Below, one piece after another: positions 17,628 to 27,439 of a stretch of 64,000 nt of DNA; positions within the stretch are counted from its first letter, which is position 1, and each line of letters opens with the position of its first letter. Source of the DNA: an archaeon (GTDB taxonomy: Archaea; Nanobdellota; Nanobdellia; Pacearchaeales; GW2011-AR1); the NCBI GenBank assembly GCA_018693315.1, contig JABHLR010000002.1:1-64000 (forward strand). The letters are read 5' to 3'. Under the pieces are notes generated by a model, which was not told where the DNA came from, searched no databases, and saw only the letters and a list, made by a program, of their open reading frames with translations. The translations under genes and the position numbers were made by a program.

Positions 17628-18263
17628 ATGGAAGGGAATTATCTTGAGGCAGAGAAATTGCTGCGAAAATCTATTGAAGCTAATGGGGATGTTAGTTGGG
17701 CAGCTGTTGACAATAAGAAAATGGGGAAAGCTTATGGAAAGCTGGTTGATATCTTCGGGAATGAATTGAGCTCTGGAAATAGACAGGAAATAGTTCAAAC
17801 AATGATAAGGAATTCTGGGTATTCTGAGACTGCAGAAAGTCCTGAAACAATCTTCACGACAGCGGTGGATGGTGAAAATCAATATGATGTGGCTGCATGT
17901 GTTTATTTACCCGGAGCGGATCTTCCAGTATTTGTTCATGAAGGAACTCACTTTTTAGCTCATTACGGTCCGAAGGCAGAAAGAATAATTCAAAAAGATA
18001 TACCTCTTGCAAATGTCTTGGAGTATTTTTTCAGGTTAAGACAAGATCCTTCTCGCTTGGAAGAAATTACTGGAGGAGTAGATTTAAAGACGCTAAGAAG
18101 TGTTGCGGCTAATCCATTTTTAGATGACTCGGTAGAACATTCTAATGGGGAAACTAGGGAGGCAATTATAACTGCGGTGAATGCTTATGCTGAATCTGAG
18201 CGGCATGGGGAGCAAGCGGGAATTGCTTATATAAGAAATTTGATGGTGGAATCAAATGCCTAG
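17628..18263 (+). CDS. Putative zincin-like metallopeptidase
   Basis: HEXXH motif VHEGTHFLAHYG. Confidence 0.55.
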   Translation: MEGNYLEAEKLLRKSIEANGDVSWAAVDNKKMGKAYGKLVDIFGNELSSGNRQEIVQTMIRNSGYSETAESPETIFTTAVDGENQYDVAACVYLPGADLPVFVHEGTHFLAHYGPKAERIIQKDIPLANVLEYFFRLRQDPSRLEEITGGVDLKTLRSVAANPFLDDSVEHSNGETREAIITAVNAYAESERHGEQAGIAYIRNLMVESNA

Positions 18264-18954
18264 GTTTGAGAAAGCAAGAGATGGGATTGAGTATGTGGTT
18301 AGGATTCCTGGAGAAATAACTGTAGATGATCCCGTTGGAGCACATATTCTAAAGAGGGTAGATGCAAATCCTAATATCAGGACAAGGTTTGGTGCGAAAC
18401 AGGTAAGATATGATAAGCTCCTAGAAGACTTTGAGAATAGTGATCTGCCCAAAGAATACTATGATGCTTTAATGAATAGAATGGGTCATATAACAAAACC
18501 TCTTGCGCAAATAAGAGATGAAAGAGTCTTTAGAGGAAATGCGTCAAAAAATGGCCCTCTTTTAAAACAGCTTTTTGGCGAAGAGGACAAACTGTCCGCA
18601 GAACAGATTAAGGAATTGACATATAGACTTGGTGATTTTGGTGGCTTTAAGGGGTATGTCAAGGATTATATTTCGCAGAGATTATCTGACTTGCCAAATG
18701 AATTTTCTGAATATAAAGAAGAAATAAGGGCTTCGAGTCAGTCGGGAAATATGAAAGGCTTAGTAACTGCGCTGACTAATTTGAGAAGAGTGGTGGACTT
18801 TCATGTAGATTATGGACACGGAACTTTTCTTAAATGGCATACCAATAGAGATCTTATGGCAAAATATAGCGAGGCAAACAAGAATGGAAGTATATTTGAA
18901 TTCTTAGATGTTGCTCGAGAAGTTGTAGGGAAACATAATAAAGCTAAGTCTTAA
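18256..18954 (+). CDS. Hypothetical protein, overlapping partner of 17628-18263
   Basis: 232 aa; 8-nt overlap; FHVDYGHGTFLKWHTNRDLMAKY. Confidence 0.6.
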   Translation: MPRFEKARDGIEYVVRIPGEITVDDPVGAHILKRVDANPNIRTRFGAKQVRYDKLLEDFENSDLPKEYYDALMNRMGHITKPLAQIRDERVFRGNASKNGPLLKQLFGEEDKLSAEQIKELTYRLGDFGGFKGYVKDYISQRLSDLPNEFSEYKEEIRASSQSGNMKGLVTALTNLRRVVDFHVDYGHGTFLKWHTNRDLMAKYSEANKNGSIFEFLDVAREVVGKHNKAKS

Positions 18955-18967
18955 TCTTTTGAAATGA

Positions 18968-19447
18968 TTAGCCGAAGTAACTTCGTTTTTTTGATATGTC
19001 ATCAGTTTCGAAATTTGTTTCTAGGTTTTCGATGAGCTTCATTATTGTCGGCTTGAACTCTTGCCAGATTATGAAGGCTTCGTTGATGAATTTTGCTTCT
19101 TCTTTCTCGTTGTAGATTGTGTCGAGTTTCATTATTTCGATTTGGGTTCGTGATAGGGCCTTGTAGATTTTCTTTATTGTTTCTTTGTCTGTTTCGGACA
19201 TATTTCTGATAATTGAAAATACGAACATTGGGGGTGAACTTGGGTTAATTAGAGTTTCAAAAAGATGGAGATATGCTGCGATCTTTTCATTGATTGTTCT
19301 ACGAATTTCCCGGACTAAGAACATTGATTCTTTATCTTGGATCTTCTCGATGTCAAAATCTTCGGCTATTTTTTGGAATTCAGGCAAACTATGTTTTTGT
19401 GCTAGTTCGTTATATACTGCTTCGAAGTCGAAGTCGTCTTTTTCCAT
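18968..19447 (-). CDS. Helical hypothetical protein
   Basis: 159 aa ORF. Confidence 0.6.
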   Translation of the reverse strand: MEKDDFDFEAVYNELAQKHSLPEFQKIAEDFDIEKIQDKESMFLVREIRRTINEKIAAYLHLFETLINPSSPPMFVFSIIRNMSETDKETIKKIYKALSRTQIEIMKLDTIYNEKEEAKFINEAFIIWQEFKPTIMKLIENLETNFETDDISKKRSYFG

Positions 19448-19500
19448 AAAGTAGTTGCGAGGGGAGTGTTTATAAATTTAAGTGGGGAAGAGTTTATGTT

Positions 19501-19621
19501 GCCGCAGTAGCTCAGTTTTGATAGAGCGCGTCATTGGTAAAGTAAGTTCGAAGAACTTTCATGTTTTGAATTTAAAAATCCAAAAATGACGAGGTCACGG
19601 GTTTGATCCCCGTCTGTGGCT
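19501..19621 (+). tRNA. tRNA-Thr(GGT) with 46-nt intron (19540-19585)
   Basis: GCCGCAG/CTGTGGC acceptor; CGTCA-TTGGTA|intron|A-TGACG; T-arm ACGGGTTTGATCCCCGT. Confidence 0.9.
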
Positions 19622-19941
19622 TATCTTCTGGGCTGATCTGTGTCTGTATTGTTTACTTTAATTGCATTTCCGACTAGTCCTACTGTGTCGGATCCTATGT
19701 CCCAGAGGCTTGATGCTGTTTGACCGATCCATCCGAAGTAGATGTAGACTGCGTTGACGACTCCTCGTGGTGATGTTAGATCGACTTGGCTTGATGTGAA
19801 TATGTTTATCATTGAGAAGTATATTAGGGCTCCGATTAGAACTATGATTACGACTTTCATTTTTCGGGAATGGTGCTCCATTTTTAGATACCAGAGGCCG
19901 GCTAGAACGAATACTGCTACTATCACCCATTGGACTATCAT
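19621..19941 (-). CDS. Small membrane protein
   Basis: Two hydrophobic segments; 106 aa. Confidence 0.6.
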   Translation of the reverse strand: MIVQWVIVAVFVLAGLWYLKMEHHSRKMKVVIIVLIGALIYFSMINIFTSSQVDLTSPRGVVNAVYIYFGWIGQTASSLWDIGSDTVGLVGNAIKVNNTDTDQPRR

Positions 19942-20005
19942 GTTATGTTAAAGGGATTGTGTTATAAAAAGTTATCTTTTTATAGTTGAAAATGTTTGGT
20001 TAATT

Positions 20006-20668
20006 ATGAAGAAGAGGCTTAAGGTTTATTTATTTAGACATGGGAAGACGACGTTTAATCGTGATGGGCGCTTCACGGGGCAGTCAGAAGCTAGGTTGAC
20101 GGCGGAGGGTCGGAAGCATGCGAATATTATTGCTAAGAAATTGAGGGGTAAGAAGTTTGAGGTTGCGATTCGTACTCATTTGTCTAGGTCAAAGGATACA
20201 TTGAGGCCTGTTTTGGAGTTTCATCCTGAGTGTAAGATTATTTTGGAGGATGATAGGATGATTGAGAGGAGTTATGGTGATCTTGAGGGGACGACACATG
20301 AGCAGTTTATTGATAGAATTGGTGAGCGGAGTTATGATTTGAGGGTTCATGGGGATGCGATTGAGAATCTTGAGCCGAAGTTGAGGGATAAGGTTGAGGA
20401 GTTTTTGGGGAAGGAGGAGTATAAGGCGATTCATAGAGGGTATAAGGTTGCGGCTCCGGGTGGCGAGTCTTTTAGGGATGTTGAGAAAAGGGTTAAGAAG
20501 TTTATTAAGTGGCTGAAGAAATATATGAGAAAGAATAAGGTTAATGTTGCGATTTCGGCGCATGGGAATTCTATTCGGTTGTTTCGTAAGATAATGGAGA
20601 GGGCCCCGAAGAAAGAGGTTGTTAGTTGGTTCATTCCTTATGATAAGGTTTTTGAGTATTCGATTTAG
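20006..20668 (+). CDS. Histidine phosphatase family protein
   Basis: LFRHGKTTFNRDGRFTGQSEARLTAEG. Confidence 0.88.
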   Translation: MKKRLKVYLFRHGKTTFNRDGRFTGQSEARLTAEGRKHANIIAKKLRGKKFEVAIRTHLSRSKDTLRPVLEFHPECKIILEDDRMIERSYGDLEGTTHEQFIDRIGERSYDLRVHGDAIENLEPKLRDKVEEFLGKEEYKAIHRGYKVAAPGGESFRDVEKRVKKFIKWLKKYMRKNKVNVAISAHGNSIRLFRKIMERAPKKEVVSWFIPYDKVFEYSI

Positions 20669-20671
20669 AAA

Positions 20672-21277
20672 TTATTCTTCGTTTTCATCTGCTTCGTCTG
20701 CTTCTGATGCCATCCATGCCCACCATGGTCTTTTGACTTCTATCTCTTCTCCGGTCTCTGCGTCAATTCTTGTTAGAACATCTTCGTGATTTTTGATGAA
20801 ACCAAAAATTCTGAAAGTCTTTCTTGCTCTGGCTTCGTAGACTGCTTGAGTTCTATTTCCTTCGCCGACTTCTTTGAGTTCGATTGTGCAGTTTCTTGTT
20901 TCGTTGCAATTTTTTAATCTTAATCTTTTAAGTGCTTTTTCTGAAGCTGTGTCTGGCATTATTTTTATTAGGGCGTTTCTTCCGTTGCTTAGTCTTACTC
21001 TTAGTTCGCTTGCGTTGCTTCCATTAGTTAGATTCAATCTTGTTCTGATTCTGGCCTTTTGTGCTCGAAGCTCTATGATTTCAGAATTTATTTTTCTTAA
21101 AATTAGTCTTCTTTCGTCTAGTAATATTTCTTCACCAGCTTGCATTCTTTCCCTTATACCTGCCATGGCTTCTACCTGCAGAGCTCTTCTTTCTTGTGTG
21201 CCATTCTGTGCCGCGACTACGCCTAGCATTGCAATTAGGAATGTCGTTAAAAGTAAAACTGTTATCACCTTTTTCAT
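20672..21277 (-). CDS. Secreted hypothetical protein
   Basis: Signal peptide MKKVITVLLLTTFLIAMLGVVAAQ. Confidence 0.65.
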   Translation of the reverse strand: MKKVITVLLLTTFLIAMLGVVAAQNGTQERRALQVEAMAGIRERMQAGEEILLDERRLILRKINSEIIELRAQKARIRTRLNLTNGSNASELRVRLSNGRNALIKIMPDTASEKALKRLRLKNCNETRNCTIELKEVGEGNRTQAVYEARARKTFRIFGFIKNHEDVLTRIDAETGEEIEVKRPWWAWMASEADEADENEE

Positions 21278-21309
21278 AAGATTAATAAGCTGATTTGATA
21301 TAAAAAGTT

Positions 21310-22230
21310 ATGGTTTATCGAATAGGAAAGTTGAAATTGAAGAATCGGTTTTTGTTGGCGCCGATGCTGGAGCCGAATGATGTTGCGTTTAGGTTGTTGT
21401 GCAAGAAGGCTGGATGTGGCTTGACTTATTGTGGGATGACTTCTCCTTTGTCTAGACAGAAGATGTTCTTGGATGATAAGCCTGCGGTTCAGTTGTTTGG
21501 GAATTCGGCAAAGGGAATTGCGAGCTTTATTAAGAAATATGATTCAAAGGTTTCGCTTTGGGATTTTAATTTGGGGTGTCCGTCGAAGTTGTCGAAGAAG
21601 ATGGGACATGGGGCATATCTATGTATTGATGCATTCGCACCCAAGGGTGTACCTCCTGCCCAGAAGGCATCCGCTGGCGCGGACAAGGGAGGCAATATTG
21701 AGACGATTGAGAAAATTTTGAAAGTGATGTGTGGGGCTACTAAGAAACCTGTGACGATTAAGTTGAGGAAGTCTGGGAAGGCTATTGAGATTGCTAAGAT
21801 GGCTGAGAAATATGTTGATGCGATTGGGATTCATGCTCGGACTGCTTCACAAGGTTATTCTGGTGATGTTGATTATGATTTTGCTTTGAGGCTGAAGAAG
21901 GCCGTTTCGGTTCCTGTTATTTATTCTGGGAACGTTAATGAGAAGAATGTTAAGAAAATTTTGAAGGATTTTGATTTTGTATTTGTTGGGCGAGAAGCGA
22001 TTGGGGATCCTGGGATTTTTGCTCGATTGAATGGTAAGAAATCTAAAATCGGATTTAGGGGTTATTTGAAGTTGGCGAAAAAGTATAAATTGTTTTTTAG
22101 GCAGATCAAATATCAGGCGATGAATTTTACGAAGGGTGTTGTTGGGGCGAAGAAATTGAGGTTGGGTTTGATTGGAGCGAAGAGTATTGGGGATGTCGAG
22201 AGGGTAGTTTTAAATAATAAGTTAGGTTGA
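21310..22230 (+). CDS. dus: tRNA-dihydrouridine synthase-like protein with internal palindromic insert
   Basis: NRFLLAPMLEPNDVAFRLLCKKAG, LWDFNLGCPSKLSKKMGHGAYL; extra CIDAFAPKGVPPAQKASAGADKGGN. Confidence 0.85.
   Translation: MVYRIGKLKLKNRFLLAPMLEPNDVAFRLLCKKAGCGLTYCGMTSPLSRQKMFLDDKPAVQLFGNSAKGIASFIKKYDSKVSLWDFNLGCPSKLSKKMGHGAYLCIDAFAPKGVPPAQKASAGADKGGNIETIEKILKVMCGATKKPVTIKLRKSGKAIEIAKMAEKYVDAIGIHARTASQGYSGDVDYDFALRLKKAVSVPVIYSGNVNEKNVKKILKDFDFVFVGREAIGDPGIFARLNGKKSKIGFRGYLKLAKKYKLFFRQIKYQAMNFTKGVVGAKKLRLGLIGAKSIGDVERVVLNNKLG
21638..21695 (-). repeat. 58-bp palindromic element, copy 1 (inside dus CDS)
   Basis: Aligns without gaps to 38505-38562, 42/58 identical by eye; stem TCCGC/GCGGA vs TTTG/CAAA. 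Confidence 0.8.
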
Positions 22231-22237
22231 GGTTTTT

Positions 22238-23167
22238 ATGATTTGGAAAATAATTGCGGTGATGCTGGTTGTGCTTTTGGTTTTGTTTTCTGCTTCTTAT
22301 GTTTACCAATATATGCCTCATGATGCCGTTGAGTTGAGGCAGGGGAATACTGTGCCCGAGTCTATTGTTATGGTTGAGTATGGCGCGGTTCCTGTGTTTG
22401 CTGAGAACTTGAGGTTTAATCACAATGATATTTCTTATTTTATTGAGAATGACTGTAATGGTGTTCGGAGTGCCGCGATGCGTGAGGCGTTTAATATTTT
22501 TGAACAGAGGATGAAAATTGTTTCGTTTTATGAGGTTAGTGGCGGTGCTGATATTGATGTTGGGTGTTCTGATGATTATATTGAGGTTGGGGAAAGGTTG
22601 TTCGCTGCCGGAGAGGGCGGCCCTTCTAGAATAATTAACACTAGCGTTTTTAAGACGATCGAGAAAGGGAAAATTATTTTGTATGATGAGCCAAGGTGTG
22701 TAACTCCGAATGTTGAGATTCATGAGCTTGGGCATGTTTTTGGGTTTGATCATTCGCCTAATCCTGGAAATATAATGTATAATGTTTCGCGATGCGACCA
22801 GCATATTAGTGAGGATATGGTTGATTTGATTTCTGAGCTTTATTCGATTGAACCTTTGGCGGATGCTTCGATAAGTGATGTTGAGGCTGTGACTCGTGGG
22901 CGATATTTGGATTTTAATATTACTGTTTTGAATGAGGGGTTGCTCGATATTGATGCTATGAATTTAACGATTTTTGTTGATGGCGAGGAGGCTCAGATTA
23001 TGGATCTTGGTAAAATTGGGATTGGTTATGGTAGGACGCTGAAGGCTACAAATGTTATGATGGATTCTAGGGGTTCTGATAAAATTGATTTTGTTCTTGA
23101 TAGCGAAAAGGCTGTTCGGGAATTGAATGAAGGAAATAATGTCGTTGAAATGACTGTTGGTTCTTGA
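22238..23167 (+). CDS. Membrane-anchored matrixin-like metalloprotease with C-terminal CARDB-like domain
   Basis: HELGHVFGFDHSPNPGNIMY metzincin motif; N-terminal hydrophobic segment. Confidence 0.82.
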   Translation: MIWKIIAVMLVVLLVLFSASYVYQYMPHDAVELRQGNTVPESIVMVEYGAVPVFAENLRFNHNDISYFIENDCNGVRSAAMREAFNIFEQRMKIVSFYEVSGGADIDVGCSDDYIEVGERLFAAGEGGPSRIINTSVFKTIEKGKIILYDEPRCVTPNVEIHELGHVFGFDHSPNPGNIMYNVSRCDQHISEDMVDLISELYSIEPLADASISDVEAVTRGRYLDFNITVLNEGLLDIDAMNLTIFVDGEEAQIMDLGKIGIGYGRTLKATNVMMDSRGSDKIDFVLDSEKAVRELNEGNNVVEMTVGS

Positions 23168-23201
23168 TAAAACTTAAAAACCTGTCGTGGGTGGAATTTT
23201 A

Positions 23202-25322
23202 ATGGAAAGAGATGAGTTGGAATATTTGGAGATTTTGAAAGGGTTGATGGAATTGCCGTTTCAGGTTGGCAAAAATTTGTTGATTGATTTTTTGAGTGGG
23301 AACTTGAAGAATAAGTCTGTGATTAAGAATCAGTTGGATGTGTTAAATGGGTTTGGGAGTTTGAATTGGGATTCTGGTAGGATTTCGAATGAGATCGATA
23401 AGTTGATTGTGAGTGGAATGATTGAGATGGTTCAGAGTGATTATAATCGTTTTGTGAAAGTTTTGGGTTTGTCGATTAAAGGTCGGAATGAGATTACGAA
23501 TCCTACTTTGCCTGATAAAAAATTGGCGAAAAGAGCTGAGTTTAAGGAGACTGAAATTAGCGATGAGGATAGGGCTCTGTTTGAAGAGCATGGACAGTTT
23601 TTGAAAAGATTTAATGATGAGCAAAAAAAGGCGATTGTTTCTGGGGCGCCGAATGTGCTTTGTGTTGCTGGGGCTGGATCTGGGAAGACCACAATTTTAA
23701 CGAAGAGGATTGAGTTTTTGGTGAAATGTAAGGGTGTTGATCCGTCGAAGATTTTGGCGATTACTTTTACGAGAAAAGCTAGGAAACAAATGGAAGAGCG
23801 GCTTGCTAAGTTGGGGGTTAGTGGTGTTCTTGTTAATACTTTTAATTCGTTTTGTGAGAAAATTTTGAGAAGACATGAGGCTCAGATTTATGGGCGACCG
23901 ATTCGGGTGCAGAGTTATGGAGATAAGATTCTTGCGATGAATATGGCTTTGGCTTCGTTGGGGATGGATATGCAGGACGTTGTGAATAGTTATTTTAATT
24001 TGTCACAGAAGAAATTTATGACTGGGAGTCAGATGGCGAATAGTTTTATGAATGATTGTTTTTCGGTGATGAATTATTTTAAGGTGACTGGAAGTGAGCA
24101 TGATTTTTCGAAGGATGTTGATATTCGTGATAGGAAAAATGCTGAGAGAATTTTTAGGATTGTGAAATTTTTGAGGGAGCATATGGAGGTTCAGGGCTTG
24201 AGAGATTATAGTGATCAGATAATTGATGCGATTGGTTTTTTGAAAAAGAATGCTGGGGCGATTCCGCAGTTTGAGCATGTTTTGGTTGATGAGTATCAGG
24301 ACGTGAATGCGATGCAGATTGAGTTGTTGGATTTATTGGCGGCTCCTAATTTGTTTGTGGTTGGGGATCCGAGGCAGAGTATTTTTGGATGGAGGGGTTC
24401 TGATATAAAATATATTTTGGACTTTGAAAAGGGGCGAGATAATGTTGAGGTTGTGCATATGACTAAGAATTATCGGAGTGCGCAGGAAATTGTTGGGTTT
24501 ATGAATCATGCGATTTCTGATATGGGGTTGCCGGATTTGGAGCATCAGCAGTTTAAGGTTGGGAAGGATGAGCGGATTGTAAGGATTTTGGATTTTGAAA
24601 ATGAGGAGGCTGAGCGGGCTTTTGTGATTAGGAATATTGTTGATGGAGATGTTCCTAATAATAAGATTTTTGTTTTGGCGAGGACGAATCGGCAGTTGAA
24701 TGAGTTATCTAGGTTGATGAAGACTGCTGGGATTCCGCATTTTGTTAGAGAGGATGATAGGGGTCAGGTTATGAAAGAGGGCGAGGAGGCTGTGACTTTG
24801 GCGACGGTTCATGCGATTAAGGGGCTTGAGGCGAAGAAGGTTTTTGTGATTGGAGCGAACGAGCAGAATTTTCCGTGTAAGGCTAGTGACCATCCTGCTA
24901 TTGAGATGTTGAAGACTGAGGATTATGACCGGGAGGAGGAGGAGCGGCGTTTGTTTTATGTTGCGATTTCTCGGGCGAAGAAAATTTTGTATGTGACTTA
25001 TTCTGGGAAGAAGCCTAGTTATTATATTAATGATGAGATGCGGGCTTTGGCGAATCCTGGTGAATCTGGTGGAAATAAAACTTTGGAGAAAGCTGTTGTT
25101 GATGATGGGGTTGTCGGGGAATTGAAAAGCTGGAGGGCGGCTGTTAGCGGGGAGAGGGGTGTTTCTTCTTTTATGATTTTGACTAATGCTACGATTGATG
25201 AGATTGCTCGGGTGATGCCTAAGGACGCTGATGAGCTGGCGAAGGTGAAGGGAATTGGTCCGGCGAAGTTGGTTGAGCATGGTGGGAAAATTTTGGATAT
25301 TGTGAATGGGGTTTGGGATTAG
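23202..25322 (+). CDS. UvrD/Rep-like superfamily 1 DNA helicase with C-terminal HRDC/HhH-like region
   Basis: CVAGAGSGKTTILTKR, VDEYQDVNAMQ, GDPRQSIFGWRGSD, VATVHAIKGLEAKKVFV. Confidence 0.9.
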   Translation: MERDELEYLEILKGLMELPFQVGKNLLIDFLSGNLKNKSVIKNQLDVLNGFGSLNWDSGRISNEIDKLIVSGMIEMVQSDYNRFVKVLGLSIKGRNEITNPTLPDKKLAKRAEFKETEISDEDRALFEEHGQFLKRFNDEQKKAIVSGAPNVLCVAGAGSGKTTILTKRIEFLVKCKGVDPSKILAITFTRKARKQMEERLAKLGVSGVLVNTFNSFCEKILRRHEAQIYGRPIRVQSYGDKILAMNMALASLGMDMQDVVNSYFNLSQKKFMTGSQMANSFMNDCFSVMNYFKVTGSEHDFSKDVDIRDRKNAERIFRIVKFLREHMEVQGLRDYSDQIIDAIGFLKKNAGAIPQFEHVLVDEYQDVNAMQIELLDLLAAPNLFVVGDPRQSIFGWRGSDIKYILDFEKGRDNVEVVHMTKNYRSAQEIVGFMNHAISDMGLPDLEHQQFKVGKDERIVRILDFENEEAERAFVIRNIVDGDVPNNKIFVLARTNRQLNELSRLMKTAGIPHFVREDDRGQVMKEGEEAVTLATVHAIKGLEAKKVFVIGANEQNFPCKASDHPAIEMLKTEDYDREEEERRLFYVAISRAKKILYVTYSGKKPSYYINDEMRALANPGESGGNKTLEKAVVDDGVVGELKSWRAAVSGERGVSSFMILTNATIDEIARVMPKDADELAKVKGIGPAKLVEHGGKILDIVNGVWD

Positions 25323-25418
25323 TATTCTGTGATGTATATGTTGTAGGACAATAATGTTTTATAAGCTGAGGTATTTAATTTTCTTACCCGGGAAAGAGAG
25401 TTAAGTGATTCAATAAAG

Positions 25419-27386
25419 ATGAATACAAAAAAAATGCTGGGACTCGGGTTGGTTGTTGTTTTCTTAGTTTCAAGTTTTATGATTGTTAGCGCTGAGAGTT
25501 TTAGATGGGATGTTGATTCTACAGCGACGGGCACGCTAACTACTACTACTAATGGTGTAATTATTGTTAGAAATCCTGATGGCGCTGGTGGGCCACACTT
25601 GACTGGAAATGCGGCTTGTACAAAAAATGGGTATACCGGTTGTAATAAAGTTCTTGCTGGAGTTATTGGTTCTCATGATGATCATTATATTCCTTTGAAT
25701 TATAACTGTCATTATATTTTCTTGGATGGGCGACATGATAGGCCGGTTTTGCAGGTGAGTTGTTCTAAAACTACGACAACTAGTTCTGTTGCTTTAGCTG
25801 GTAATGATTTTGGGGATGAAACAATTTCCTTTGCTGATGGAATTAAGAATTTTGGGAAGTTCAGTATTTCTTATCCTGGTTATAGTTCGATTACAAATAA
25901 AGTTCATACTTTGAGTGTTGATTCGAGTGATGTTATGGTTTGGTTTTCAACTGGTGGATCTAGCACTTCTAGCACTTCTGCGAATATTATGGGATGCTTG
26001 GATTTGGATTCTAATGATGTTTGTGATTATCTTGATGACGATAAGGATGGAGATGGATATGATGCGAGTGTTGATGATTGTGATGATAATGATGCTTCGA
26101 TAAATCCTGGGGCAACTGAAGTTTGCGATAGTGTTGATAATGACTGTGATGGTTCTGTCGATGAGGGTTGTGGAGTTTTTGGTACTTACTATAGAGATTT
26201 GGATGGTGATGGGTATGGTAATTTAGGGAATCCTATTATTTCTTTTGGTGCTCCTCTTGGATATGTTGGTAACAATGATGATTGTGACGACTGGCGCGCT
26301 AGTGTGCACCCTGGTGCTGTTGAGATTTGCGGGAATGATATTGATGAAGACTGTGATGGTGTAGCTGACGATGGATGTACCACGCCTGTTGATGATGATA
26401 AAGATGATGATGGGTATAATGCTAGTGTTGATGATTGTGATGATAACGATGCTGCTGTGAATCCTGGGGCGATTGAGATTTGTGATGACGGGGTTGATAA
26501 TAATTGTGATGGGGATATTGATGAGGGTTGTACTACTCCTGTTAATGACGATGTAGATGGTGATGGGTATAATGCTAGTGTTGATGATTGTGATGATAAT
26601 GATGCTGCTGTGAATCCTGGAATGCTAGAAGCTTGTGATGATGGGGTTGATAATAATTGTGATGGAGATATTGATGAGGGTTGCGGGACTACTGATTCAA
26701 ATGCTCCTGTTATTGATTTTTTTGCTCCTTTTGATGGACAGATTTTCTATGGGCTTCCTTTTGTTGTTGATTTTGTGTTTGGAGTAAATGATCAGTCTGA
26801 TGTTTTTGATTGTCATGTGGATATTAATGGGGAGTCGCATACTGTGATTAATGTTAACAAGAGTGAGAATAATAGCCTTGAGGTTAGTTTGGATGAAGGG
26901 AATTATAGCGCGATGGTTTTCTGCGCTGATTCTTTTGGTAATATGGGAAATGGTAGCGAGGTTTTGTTTGGTGTTGAGCAGTTTGGAACTTGTTCTGTTG
27001 ATGCGAATTGTACTGATTATTATGGTGAGCGATATTGCTCCGGAGACGACATCTACCAGACTTTCCACGACTTGAGCTGTGTTGGTGGAAGTTGTGTTGA
27101 AAATGTTAGTGAGGTGTTTGTGAAGGGCTGTAAGGATGATTGCAGGAGTGGGAAGTGCCGAAACGATGACGATGATGACGATGATGACGATGATGAACCT
27201 GTGAATTTTTTTGTTAGTAGAGATACTTTGGTTCCTAGTGTGATTGGGGTTAATGCTTCTGGTGATATTAATCTTGGGACTTATGCTAGTGCTGAGAGCA
27301 ATAGGCTTCCTTGGGTTTGGATTTTTCTGTTGATTGTGGGCGTTGTGGTTTTGTTGTTCGCTATTGTTTGGGCTGGGATGGATTGA
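25419..27386 (+). CDS. Secreted, C-terminally anchored protein with Asp-rich Ca/metal-binding (MopT-like) repeats
   Basis: Repeated DDDKDGDGYDASVDDCDDNDASINPGATEVCD.VDNDCDGSVDEGC; signal peptide; C-terminal TM; poly-Asp tract. Confidence 0.8.
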   Translation: MNTKKMLGLGLVVVFLVSSFMIVSAESFRWDVDSTATGTLTTTTNGVIIVRNPDGAGGPHLTGNAACTKNGYTGCNKVLAGVIGSHDDHYIPLNYNCHYIFLDGRHDRPVLQVSCSKTTTTSSVALAGNDFGDETISFADGIKNFGKFSISYPGYSSITNKVHTLSVDSSDVMVWFSTGGSSTSSTSANIMGCLDLDSNDVCDYLDDDKDGDGYDASVDDCDDNDASINPGATEVCDSVDNDCDGSVDEGCGVFGTYYRDLDGDGYGNLGNPIISFGAPLGYVGNNDDCDDWRASVHPGAVEICGNDIDEDCDGVADDGCTTPVDDDKDDDGYNASVDDCDDNDAAVNPGAIEICDDGVDNNCDGDIDEGCTTPVNDDVDGDGYNASVDDCDDNDAAVNPGMLEACDDGVDNNCDGDIDEGCGTTDSNAPVIDFFAPFDGQIFYGLPFVVDFVFGVNDQSDVFDCHVDINGESHTVINVNKSENNSLEVSLDEGNYSAMVFCADSFGNMGNGSEVLFGVEQFGTCSVDANCTDYYGERYCSGDDIYQTFHDLSCVGGSCVENVSEVFVKGCKDDCRSGKCRNDDDDDDDDDDEPVNFFVSRDTLVPSVIGVNASGDINLGTYASAESNRLPWVWIFLLIVGVVVLLFAIVWAGMD

Positions 27387-27439
27387 TGTTAATCTCGGTG
27401 TCGCAATCTTTAAAAGCTGTTTTATTCTCTTTTTGTTAT

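Noticed and set aside
25419-27386. CRISPR-like array suggested by repeated GATGATTGTGATGATAATGATGC segments
   Set aside because: Repeats are in-frame protein repeats without unique spacers; no cas genes in the window.
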